Below the pieces are notes generated by a model. It saw only the letters and a program-made list of their open reading frames with translations, was not told the origin of the DNA and made no database searches. 64,000 bases of DNA from Drosophila miranda (Eukaryota; Arthropoda; Insecta; Diptera; Drosophilidae). Position numbers and translations under genes: made by a program. The DNA is taken from contig NW_022881603.1 of NCBI RefSeq assembly GCF_003369915.1, positions 16,985,515 through 17,049,514 on the forward strand, in the 5' to 3' direction. Numbering within the stretch: position 1 is the stretch's first letter; each line of letters opens with the position of its first letter. Of this stretch, positions 34,401 through 42,738 are shown piece after piece.

Positions 34401-37400
34401 ATGGGGCCCGTCGGTTGAAACGGTTGAAACACCGGTTGAAACACCGACGGCAGCTGGAGGTTCTCTGGTGTACACTACTACAACCAGGTGGTGATTGCCT
34501 TCTTCGAAGTTATCAGCGCCGTGCCCTCGTTTCTGCAGCATTGGCTGGAGCAGGTGCCTGGGATGGTGACAGCGACTTCATGTCCAAGCGATCGAAGAAC
34601 GAAGTTACAACCAAGAAACATATCGACGAGAGGCCACTGGTGCAGCCGATTAAACCCGGCGCCGAATCGAAGTGCAAGTGTGGCCAGCCAACGGACCCGG
34701 GTCTGGTGCCCAACGACGGGACACAATCATCGTTCTGCAATGACAAGGAATGTCCCAAGACAAAGGTTCCGTGCAAGGAGCGATTCAAGGATGACTTCAT
34801 CTACAAGCCGCGAATGCCAAAGAAGCCGCAGTGCGACTGCCCCAAGTGCAGGAAACGACAGGAAGAGGGCTGGGCAGACAAGAAGCCCAATTGCCCGGCA
34901 GTCCCGTCAGCCGAAAGCCCCCCCAATCCCAATTAGCATTGCGATCCAAAGCCCAAGAAAGAGTGCGCAATCTGCTTTGCACCGCACTCTTTCGATACCG
35001 ACTAGCAATATATTCCACTGGGCATTTACAAACCTTTTATCAGACTCACGACCGTGGGATGCTTCTCGAGGCGCACTTCCTGTCCGTTCACCTGAAAGTG
35101 GAGACCAGAAACATGAGAATACCCCGTCGAATGCTAGGTAGAAACGCTCGAAGAGACGACAGACCTTCAGTATCATATCGCCAGCGACGAGACCAGCAAC
35201 CTGGGCAGCCCCGTCAGGCTTAACGCTCTCCACAAACACTGGATTGTCGCCGGAGACCTGGCGAGGGAAAGATGTTATCCTGGAGCACAATAAAGGCGAC
35301 TGATGCCCACACTCACCTTCATCCCATATCCGTTCTCGTCCTTACGCACTGTCAGGGTTAAATACTGAAAATTTTTTGGTAATGCTAAACTTGGCGTCGT
35401 TGGCGCCGTCGCTGGCGTTGTTCCCTCGCCCGCTATCGGTGTCTGGGGATGGTTGCCCCCTATGGGTGTTGTCAGGTTGAGGCTACTGCGATCTGCAGTC
35501 CCAAGCAGAGGATTATCCCCGGCTACATTATTGTTATTATTGTGGTGGGCTGTGGGTGTGGCTGGTGCTGTGCCACCAGCAGTGGCTTCACCATTCATTT
35601 GGCTCTGTTTGTTCGCCTGCTGGTAGCCGGCTGGCAATGGCGGGGTCTGTGGTGGCACGGAACTGCTCTGACTCTCCCTATCCCTATCTTTATCCTTATC
35701 CTTGTCCCTAACTTTATCCTTGTCTCTGTGGCTACTGAAACTGCTGGCCAAACTGCTCAGGCTGCTAGCCAACGATGGGGATCGGGGTATTTTCGATTTG
35801 TTCGCCAACTGCTTTTGCTTCTGTTTGTTTTTGGAATTCTTCACAGATTTCTGTTTGGGCGAAGGCAGCTCTGGTTTGGGGAAGGCAGAATCCACGGCAA
35901 CAACAACTGCTGCTGCTGGCGTTGTGCCAGTTCCAGTTCCAGTTCCCGTTCCCGCGTTGCTGCTACCACCGTTCGTCGTGCTGCTCGTTGTGGCGATTGA
36001 TGATGACTCCAAGGGCCGCTGCTGCTGCTGTTGCTGCTGAATGCTTGACTCTTCTGGCAGCTCCTGAACTTCATCGTAATCATGTTCGTCGGTGCACAAA
36101 TCTATTAACCTGCAAGGATAAGGAAGCAGAGGATGCCCGAAAGGGAGAGCAATTAATATGGTATCTCGGTGGGCGAAGGTCTTCTAGCTACCGGAACCAC
36201 AAACAATTGACATTCTGTGATTAGCCAGATTAGTGGATAATCAAAAGAACCAACGGACAGACAGACATGTAATGAAAGTCATGGCCTGCGCCCGATTCGT
36301 TCGTTCGTTCGGTTCAGTCTCTCTTTTAATTGAGCTAAAATTAAATCAGCCCAAAGAATAGATACAGTTTAATTGATGTTTATTTGATCGTTTTGCATGT
36401 GAATAGAATCGCCGTCGCATATATGCGGCTGGGCTGCCTTTGCTTTGGACTGCTATAAAATCTCATTTCCCGCCTGCCGAATCCATTAAAAATTATGGTA
36501 TATATTCCCATTGCAGCCTAGCAGCCGAACAGCCGCCGTCGAGCAGAGCAGAAGCCCCAAAAATAAAACCAATGTTTACCTTAACGCTGGCCCGAGAGTG
36601 ACCCCCACTGCCATTCCAATAATACAACGTATTGCCCCTGCTCTGGCGCTCTTTGAGGAAGTCTGACTGCATCACATCAGAAAACGATGCGATGACTAGT
36701 GGACAGATGACAGACAGTAAAACCTGTTAAAGCCCACAATGTCAGGCAAATAAATTGAGTAGCACACGCATTCCCCCTCTCTCTCTCTCTCTCTCCGCCC
36801 AAGAGTCGATATAGTTAACTGATTTTGCATACGCTTTCACACTAACTTTTCAGCTGGCCAAAACTAAACTTATCTATTGGGGCTGAAACTTACCCCAGCC
36901 AACAAAATAAAGGTAGTAGAATGTCAAAACCGGCCGCTCCTTAGTTTCTGCTGTATGCGGCGGGCATTAAGTCATCGAATGTGGTTGAACCACGAACCAC
37001 CAAACAAAACCAGCCCCATTTGAGAGAACCTATGGCCAAAAAGCAATCAGCAAAGCAGCTCGGACTGCTGAAATCTGGATTCCCTTCCATGCCTGCCTGC
37101 CTGCCCCACTGCCCCACGACTAATCTAGATAAGCAAATATCCCCCAAAGCTTATAATGTTCGAACGAGAGGAGAGTGTAGGCCAGAGCATATGTCATACT
37201 TTGGATACGAGAGTGAATAGTACGTAGGGGAAGGAAAATACATCGTATATTACATTACGGAAATAAAGATTTATCGTCGTTTTTCACAATTCAAACTACG
37301 CCAATGAGTAATATGTGGATTCCTCCGGCGATTGAGTCTTCCTCAGAACACAGCATCTGGATCTGGTTCTGGATCTGGATCTGGGAGGAGCATTCTGGGC

Positions 37401-37450
37401 ATTCATTTCAGGGCTTTAGCTCACCGTTTCTTGATTGATGGGTCATCCAT
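22453..37450 (-). CDS. RhoGEF2: RhoGEF2, PDZ-RGS-DH-PH Rho guanine nucleotide exchange factor (with a 1-nt frameshift)
   Basis: RhoGEF2 activates Rho1 downstream of G-alpha12/13 (Concertina) to drive apical actomyosin constriction. Twenty-two coding exons fit by phase: 37450-37425, 36109-35317, 35257-35165, 35091-35034, 33222-33083, 33021-32848, 32535-31435, 29888-29813, 29749-28930, 28864-28678, 28621-28510, 28443-28294, 28218-28168, 28103-27794, 27721-27584, 26534-26083, 26007-25416, 25349-25172, 25103-24909, 24844-22885, 22816-22706, 22635-22453. That is about 2,630 codons. Domains: PDZ (about 258-335), coiled coil (371-428), poly-Q (430-550), RGS-like/LH (about 925-1140), C1 zinc finger (about 1160-1210), DH (about 1553-1750), PH (about 1760-1900), C-terminal coiled coil. 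The start MDDPSIKKR sits in a 26-nt exon. The PH exon 25103-24909 is 195 nt where phase demands 194: an extra T in 25080-25082 shifts frame and soon gives TAG. All other exons are in phase. Confidence 0.9.
25080..25082 (-). other. RhoGEF2: One-base insertion (frameshift) in the RhoGEF2 PH exon
   Basis: A TTT run on the plus strand (AAA on the coding strand) stands where two bases are needed. Eight codons into the exon the frame shifts and meets a TAG about 13 codons later. Both neighbouring exons and the rest of this exon read normally in the phase-corrected frame. Confidence 0.75.
30241..31245 (+). mobile_element. DINE-1-like non-autonomous Helitron, copy B, in a RhoGEF2 intron
   Basis: It begins TTTTTATACCCGATACTCAA and ends AACGTTCCCCCTCGTT. 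It has an expanded (GTCC)n microsatellite near 30400-30430 and three modules containing GGACGAAAATCTG (about 30.56, 30.79, 30.92 kb). Compared with copy C it lacks about 95 bp near 30.70 kb. It sits in the intron 29889-31434 and does not touch splice sites. Confidence 0.8.
33323..34051 (+). CDS. MIC13/QIL1-like protein A, nested in a RhoGEF2 intron
   Basis: The first of three small plus-strand genes lies in the 1.8-kb RhoGEF2 intron 33223-35033. The first ATG is 33323; an ATG at 33365 puts a hydrophobic N-terminal segment (ILKLMGFAGIVLFING) right after the start and may be the real one. An acidic middle and a segment AWSDTVRTLKIPAFWSG follow, which resembles the C-terminal motif of MICOS13/QIL1. 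MIC13 bridges the MIC60 and MIC10 subcomplexes at mitochondrial crista junctions. The frame runs 221 nt into the next gene, so the original stop may have been lost or the transcripts may be joined. Homology was judged by eye and similarity is weak. Confidence 0.5.
   Translation: MERISRVIPRSKLSMFVVKILKLMGFAGIVLFINGLGERDVAPALVDCQREEPDCAPEEVAKDGSKNILFDEDDKRDLQRRTDDFKRKYCTKGGICEPPPPKPFWQSIEDAWSDTVRTLKIPAFWSGVASDLGNSICRLFKGDDKWPTRDNKYTEIKQKQAKVYQNYHYHGLSNNNWGAWTVHRRQRTVPRRTCHGPGIIRCRGPPAVPGGRGEVCGPLQVQLGHSAGNVLRSPYARLGLRV
33831..34256 (+). CDS. MIC13/QIL1-like protein B, nested in a RhoGEF2 intron
   Basis: This 141-residue frame starts at ATG 33831 (MASQIITGVRGLFTA) and ends TAG 34256. The segment HYKCNLAIQRGMYFALRMPD (about residues 46-65) has the spacing of the MIC13 motif (HYYN...F...P), followed by TxDIL. 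A basic C-terminal tail (KKKPNNASGSQKK) is unlike the human protein. It overlaps the end of frame A and lies 74 bp before gene C. Flies have QIL1 (CG7603) plus diverged male-biased paralogues, so testis expression would be a reasonable guess, not evidence. Confidence 0.55.
   Translation: MASQIITGVRGLFTAAKGLFHVVHAMDQGSFDAEALPPSPEAEGKFVAHYKCNLAIQRGMYFALRMPDWASEFKKQTHDILATTLQHNVVLPKKKPNNASGSQKKLRGCFYEEQLHSTPEESKPIRSPKIKDITCGKRVPV
34330..34936 (+). pseudogene. MIC13/QIL1-like protein C, frame changed twice
   Basis: It starts at ATG 34330 (MIIDLIVRAGVVYAVVV, then FGAWG, close to the N-terminus of fly QIL1). About 42 codons later the frame must change near 34456 to read HYYNQVVIAFFEVISAVPSF, the clearest MIC13 motif of the cluster. 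It must change again near 34560 to enter a cysteine- and lysine-rich tail (CKCGQPTDPG, then CDCPKCRKR) that ends TAG 34936. No introns of plausible size explain the changes. Either the gene is broken, the tail is a separate reading frame, or the assembly has small errors. Confidence 0.55.
37425..37450 (-). CDS. RhoGEF2: RhoGEF2 first coding exon
   Basis: This short exon encodes MDDPSIKK plus two bases of an Arg codon, with donor CG|GTGAGC. The phase joins exactly to the exon at 36109, giving MDDPSIKKRLIDLCTDE. Confidence 0.85.
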
Positions 37451-37864
37451 AGGGTTGTTTTCTGCGCTGGCTGCTGGTGGGTTGAGAATTCAGCTTGCAA
37501 TCAGCGACGGTCGATGGTCTGGCATCCAATGAGGGTGGTGGTGATCCTCCTCCTCCTCCTACCCAGAATCGGGAGTGGAACTGCGTTTTGTAAATGTTTT
37601 GCAAAAAACTTGCACTGCACTGTTCGGAATTATTCCAGAGCACTCACTGCACGAAGATGACTTAATTGGGTTTGATCTAGTTCTGGATTCTGACTTCTGG
37701 CTTCTGGCGGCTATTTGTCTGTTTTTTGCAGCTGTTTGTCGAGTTTTCCTTTATTATTATTGATTTTATGGCATATTTTTGTAATTTTGTAATAAGATTT
37801 CGCTATATTTATTTTTACTCGCACCTAAACACACACAAACACATAGACACACATTAGGAGGGGG

Positions 37865-39786
37865 ATGCGGGTCCGGATGCGATCCCCAACAGCGCGTTGA
37901 AGCTGGCACTTCTTCTACTCCCGAGGGAAGTTGCGGGCCTTTTCAACAAATGCCTCCAGGAGGGGACGTTCCCCGAGAGGTGGAAAAGGCAACGGCTGCT
38001 ACTGTTAACCAAGCCGGGCAAGCCGCCAGGGGTGGCCTCTTCCTACAGGCCCATCTGCCTTCTGAACTCCATGGGAAAATTCTTCGAAAGGGTGATCGGT
38101 GCGAGGCTGAGCGCAGCCATCAAAGTAGCAGGCGGTCTCTCCCGGAACCAATACGGGTTCAGGATAGGGAGGTCGACGCTGGACGCCATCTTGAGGGTCG
38201 TACAAACGGCGGAGGAAGCCATTGCTGGGACTAGGTGGAGAGGCGAAACCAAGTCCTATTGTCTGGTGGTGACACTGGACATTAGGAACGCCTTCAACTC
38301 GGCCGACTGGACCCGGACGCTGGAGGCACTGAGGTCCTTCAACATCCCGGGCTACCTACTGAATATAGCGCGCAGCTATTTCAGCAATAGGGTGCTGACA
38401 ATGGACACATGTCAGGGCTCTAGGGCATACGAAGTCTCAGCCGGAGTCCCGCAGGGCTCCGTTTTGGGACCTCTGCTCTGGAACGCCATGTACGACGGGG
38501 TCCTACGGCTCCCGATGCCAGCCAACACTAACCTGGTGGGTTTCGCTGACGACGTCGCAATAGTGGCGGTAGCGAAGGAACTTGCCGCAGTGGAGGAGCT
38601 TGCCAACGTCGCCATACAAGCCGTCGAGGCGTGGCTAGCCGCCGCCGGGCTGGAGCGGGCGGCCCAAAAAACGGAGGCGGTCCTGATATCCAGCCGTAAA
38701 GTGGTCGAGACCGCCAGAGTGCAGGTTGGTGGGACCGCGATCGAATCGCAGAGGTCCATCAAGTACCTTGGAGTCCTCATCGACACGCGCCTGTCCTTCA
38801 AAGAGCATCTGGAATACGTCCACACGAAGGCCGGTGGGACCGCGGGAGCGCTATCCAGGATGCTGCTAAACACCAGAGGGCCAAAGCAGGCAACGAGGAA
38901 ACTGCTGACGAGCGTCGTGACGTCGCAGATGCTCTACGCCGCACCGGTGTGGGCAGAAGCCGCGAAGGTGAGGAGCTACATGCGAGGCGTTGAGGCAACG
39001 TACAGACTGTGCGCCATTAGGATCGCGTGCTCGTTCCGGACCATCTCAGACGAAGCCGCGTTAGTCATTGCCGGGCAAGTTCCGCTCAGGGAGCTGATAA
39101 GGGAGAGGAAGGAGATCCATGATGCCATGACGGACAGTGCAGCCGAGGTACGCTCCAAAGCAGAAATTAAGGACGCCGCCAGAAGGACCAGCATAGACAG
39201 ATGGCAGACTCGATGGGACCACTCACCCAAAGGCCGATTGACCCACACCCTCATCCCAAGCATAGCATGCTGGGTTGAAAGGAAGCACGGCCAGGTGGAT
39301 TTTTACCTTAGCCAGGCACTGAGCGGACATGGCTGCTTCCGCGGCTACCTCAAGCGCTTCGGCCACGAGACAGAGGACTGGTGCCCCGAGTGTGGCACAG
39401 TCATAGAGGAGGACGCTCGCCACGTCCTCTTCGACTGCCACAGGTTTGACCTCGAGCGTCAGACATTGGAGACAGCAGCAGGGTCTAGGGTCAGCACCGA
39501 GACTCTGGTGCCGCTGATGCTGGCAGACCCGAAGGTGTGGGAAGCGGCCGCGGAGTTCGCCTCTAGCGTGATGCGAACGCTTAGGTCCTTGGAGAGAAGG
39601 CGGAAGGAGCAGACGGAGTAGGTGTCCACGCCACTGCGAAGCAATGCTTTGCGGCAGTACCGCAGTCCGCGGGGCCCCTAGTCCCAACATACTCTTGTCC
39701 GTTAAATTAAGTTAGATATAAATTGTACAGTATATATTATAGAGCAAATAAATAAGTATATGAATATTAAAAAAAAAAAAAAAAAA
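37865..39786 (+). mobile_element. 5'-truncated R1-clade LINE in the RhoGEF2 5' region
   Basis: A non-LTR retrotransposon ends in poly(A) (39771-39786) and is flanked by a 14-bp target duplication ACATTAGGAGGGGG (37851-37864 and 39787-39800). Only the C-terminal half of ORF2 remains. It is antisense to RhoGEF2, upstream of the start codon, so it affects only 5' UTR/intron sequence. Confidence 0.9.
37897..39621 (+). CDS. LINE reverse transcriptase fragment (ORF2, no endonuclease)
   Basis: This open frame of about 574 residues runs into the truncation point. RT motifs are RPICLLNSMGKFFERVI, LDIRNAFNSADW, GVPQGSVLGPLLW, and the active site FADDVAIVA. A CCHC-like zinc motif (CPECG...HVLFDCHRF) lies near the C-terminus. 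The FADD active site and C-terminal CCHC suggest the R1 clade. The apurinic endonuclease is missing because of 5' truncation. The uninterrupted frame and clear target duplication indicate a recent insertion. Confidence 0.85.
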   Translation: MKLALLLLPREVAGLFNKCLQEGTFPERWKRQRLLLLTKPGKPPGVASSYRPICLLNSMGKFFERVIGARLSAAIKVAGGLSRNQYGFRIGRSTLDAILRVVQTAEEAIAGTRWRGETKSYCLVVTLDIRNAFNSADWTRTLEALRSFNIPGYLLNIARSYFSNRVLTMDTCQGSRAYEVSAGVPQGSVLGPLLWNAMYDGVLRLPMPANTNLVGFADDVAIVAVAKELAAVEELANVAIQAVEAWLAAAGLERAAQKTEAVLISSRKVVETARVQVGGTAIESQRSIKYLGVLIDTRLSFKEHLEYVHTKAGGTAGALSRMLLNTRGPKQATRKLLTSVVTSQMLYAAPVWAEAAKVRSYMRGVEATYRLCAIRIACSFRTISDEAALVIAGQVPLRELIRERKEIHDAMTDSAAEVRSKAEIKDAARRTSIDRWQTRWDHSPKGRLTHTLIPSIACWVERKHGQVDFYLSQALSGHGCFRGYLKRFGHETEDWCPECGTVIEEDARHVLFDCHRFDLERQTLETAAGSRVSTETLVPLMLADPKVWEAAAEFASSVMRTLRSLERRRKEQTE

Positions 39787-39800
39787 ACATTAGGAGGGGG

Positions 39801-41250
39801 TGGAGAAGAGGGAGGGACGACCACGAACATGCAACGATCTCCTTGCAGTTCCATTGTTTTCATTTCAATACAGTCATCTCTTTCGCTCCTCCTTGTCTGC
39901 CCCTGGCGCTTTGTTATTTTGTTGTTGTTGTACTCTTTTTTTTTTTCTTTTTTTTTTTGCTGACTAGTTTTCACGAAACACTCGAACGAATGACGACGAC
40001 CGACGGCGATGGGGGGATGGGGATGGCGGGGTAAAACAAGTTTTGGCCGAAAAAATAAGTACTAATAAAATACTAATGGGTCAGAATGGACAGGCACAAA
40101 ACGCATATATGTACATGTACATATGTATGTATATGCAAGCATATATCCCTTATGAAATATCCTCAGAGGGCATAGGGCAGGAGTAGGTACAGATCTATTT
40201 ACAAGTACAATATCTACTTATTTGATGTTCTCATCATCGCAAACAGCTGATTGTTCAATTAACTGCTTGTGAAGGGGGAAATTATCGCAGCGGGGCATAC
40301 TCTTATCGCACTGATCTCAATGTGTATACACAAAGTTAAATCTAACCCTGCAGTTTCACTCCTTTCATAATTAAACGCAAATATTTAATTGAATAAATGT
40401 GTATACATACAAACACACACTAGACGTGTTTGTGGGGGTGCGAGTGCGATCATCGCCGCAAACGCATTTTGTGTGAAATTTTCGTCTGTGTGTACGCGTG
40501 TGAGCATACATTTAGGTGCGCGGGTGTGTGTGCGCCTGTGCTTGTTTGAGTAGTGAACTCTTGAACTGCAGTACGTACATCGTTTAGCGAAAGGCGGCTT
40601 TACGGCCCTGGCGACGGGTAAATTAATGGAAATTTGATCAACAGCGACGAGTTTTCTTTCAATTCTCGTCTGTTGTTATATCTAACAAGTGGCGGTGGCA
40701 GCCATATTGTTTTGCTGAGCTGCTGTTGGGTCATCATACACAAACACACCAACAGCAACTCACTTGTGGCTGTGTGTGCGCCAGCGCGTATGTACGTGCC
40801 CCTATCTGTATCCTTATGCATGTGTTCAATAGGTTAGAGATCGTTTTTAGATGAACTTAGGCCGTAATAATTTTCCAGCATTGCACACACGCGAACTGAC
40901 TTTTGCAATTTGATAAATCACCTTCACTTTAAGTACACAGTTACGTGTGTAAACTCATCGTACGTATGTGCATATAATACGTATGTACATCTACAAATCT
41001 TATTTATTGCCCCAGCTAAAGTGAGCTCACAAACCGAAAACGACAACGAACGGAGCGCGTAGCAAGCTGCGCATCATATCATACATATCATTCTTTCTTA
41101 CTTTCGCTGGGCAGCGCTGCATACTAACAATGGCGCATTGATTCCATATATGTACGCACGCAAAATAACAGCGCACTTATTTTGATATTAATTATTATTC
41201 TTACAACAAACAACAAAGCACAGAAAATTGTTTTTCACTTATCGCGCTCG
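39801..41250. other. RhoGEF2 5' UTR / first-intron region
   Basis: No coding exon is visible. It contains poly-pyrimidine runs, a GT/AC-rich stretch (40.39-40.55 kb) and AT-rich microsatellites (ACATATGTA at 40.1 kb). It probably holds the RhoGEF2 leader and first intron downstream of the promoter at 41.26 kb. Confidence 0.4.
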
Positions 41251-41260
41251 CACGCACGAC

Positions 41261-41330
41261 CAGTGTGACCTATCGACAAAATATACGGTCCGACCCGCTG
41301 AAATATACCGTAAATATACCGATGAAAAAC
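41261..41330 (-). promoter_or_regulatory. RhoGEF2: Candidate RhoGEF2 core promoter (motif 1, DRE-like, motif 6)
   Basis: The minus strand has AGGTCACACTG (41271-41261), one mismatch from the Ohler motif 1 consensus bound by M1BP. It is preceded by TCGATAG (partial DRE) and by two CGGTATATTT motif-6-like sites (41.29-41.33 kb). This is the usual architecture of TATA-less broad promoters in Drosophila. It points left, toward RhoGEF2. Confidence 0.5.
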
Positions 41331-42738
41331 ACAAACTTAGCCCACTTAAGCCTCCTCTATTTAAACAGTTCAACGACTTGACGTAAATGGCGGAAAATAT
41401 GTCTGATATTTTCTTTTGTAGATCAATGTCATTTTTCCTCTGAACAAAAAACCAACGATATCGTTCATCTAAACTGCGCTAAAATCCCTCTTGGTCTAAG
41501 GTTTATCATTGTCCGTCAAGAATTGGAAACCATATTTGTCGATTTTTATTTTATATTTGATATTACTAGCTAGCTAGGACTTCCATACCTTAACACATAA
41601 TTTTATCAATTTTCTACAAGATAAGCTAAAATGAATTACTCAAAAAAAATTTTTTTAAAGTGAATGAGTGATAGTGACGAGGATATGAATGAAACTTTAA
41701 TATATTGATGAAACTGATGAATATACATACAAGACGTCTTTATTAGGCTAAAACTTAATACTATTTATGAAGAAGGCACAATCTAAATTGCCCTGGTACA
41801 TGTGTGTTTATGTTATTTCAAAAGTAAATCTGAAAACTTTTGTGAAAGTGATAGACGAAGCCTGGCTGAATAATTCATAAACTTCATTTTTTATCCGCCG
41901 GGAAGTCCTTTGGCCATCACAGCGCCAGGAGGCTGATATACAGTCCTTGTTCATGTCATTTGTCACTATTCCTCGCCACTGGGGCCGCTGTCAATGCTAT
42001 GGGCTATGGCAATGTCGAAGGGCTGTCCAGAGCTAAGACTTTTGCCTTCGATCTGGAAGAAGTTAAAGTCGGATTAGGGGAATCCTCTACCGGACTCAGC
42101 CTCTGTTAATCCGCTAATAATCTGTTAATTAACAGTTAATTCAATGCGTGTTCGGGTCATAGGCCTTCAAGGTATATTGTCCTCAAACTCGAGGCGACGT
42201 TCGAACCTTTCAATTTACCTTGGCCTGTTATACCCTTTTGTATAGCCCATTCAAAATAACGACTATTTTTTTTTTGTCGCAAGAGAGCTGCAATGTGACC
42301 GTCTTACCCTCAGAAATACCTCAAATATTCCGATGAAAAACGAACTTAGCCCATTTAAAACCCCTTTATTTAAACAGGATAACAACTCTTTGCGCGCTCT
42401 TACTTGTGAAATTTTAGGTTTTAATAAAAATGAGAATCTTCAGGTGCTTCATAGAAACTGCTTGCTAATTGGGTGGTTATGTCAGTTGTGTCTTATATCT
42501 ACTTATAATTATTAAATGAGGTTCTTCATTGTTGGCGCTAGCGCTGGGCACTACACTATATATTCCTGCTGCGCTGCGTCAAATCATTTCGCAATAAATC
42601 TAATATTTAGATTTTCCTTGATCCATATTTGTCAAAAATCGACAAAACACCCGATCTGGCGCATAAAGCCAAATTAAATGCATACTGGAAATGTCCATTG
42701 CCCTCACCCGTGCGCCCGGAAGTGGCGCACGACTGGCG
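41331..42738. other. Spacer between RhoGEF2 promoter and Dark 3' end
   Basis: Mostly AT-rich. It holds a repeat copy with GATATTACTAGCTAGCTAGG (41.56 kb), a candidate orphan coding exon (41966-42052), a second promoter-like block (about 42.29-42.40 kb) that resembles 41.26-41.37 kb, and a minus-strand AATAAA near 42362 that could serve Dark. Confidence 0.4.
41966..42052 (-). CDS. Candidate orphan terminal exon, 28 codons
   Basis: A polypyrimidine tract and CTTCCAG acceptor lead directly into an open frame, IEGKSLSSGQPFDIAIAHSI and onward, ending in an acidic tail GEE and TAG. The composition and the clean acceptor look like a real terminal exon, but I find no upstream exon or start. A promoter-like block lies 240 bp upstream. 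It could be the end of a short unrecognised gene, an alternative Dark 3' exon, or a gene relic. Confidence 0.3.
   Translation of the reverse strand: MEGKSLSSGQPFDIAIAHSIDSGPSGEE

Noticed and set aside
36774..36797. (CT)n run as a possible regulatory GAGA site
   Set aside because: It lies in the first RhoGEF2 intron and could bind GAGA factor, but a simple microsatellite is equally likely.
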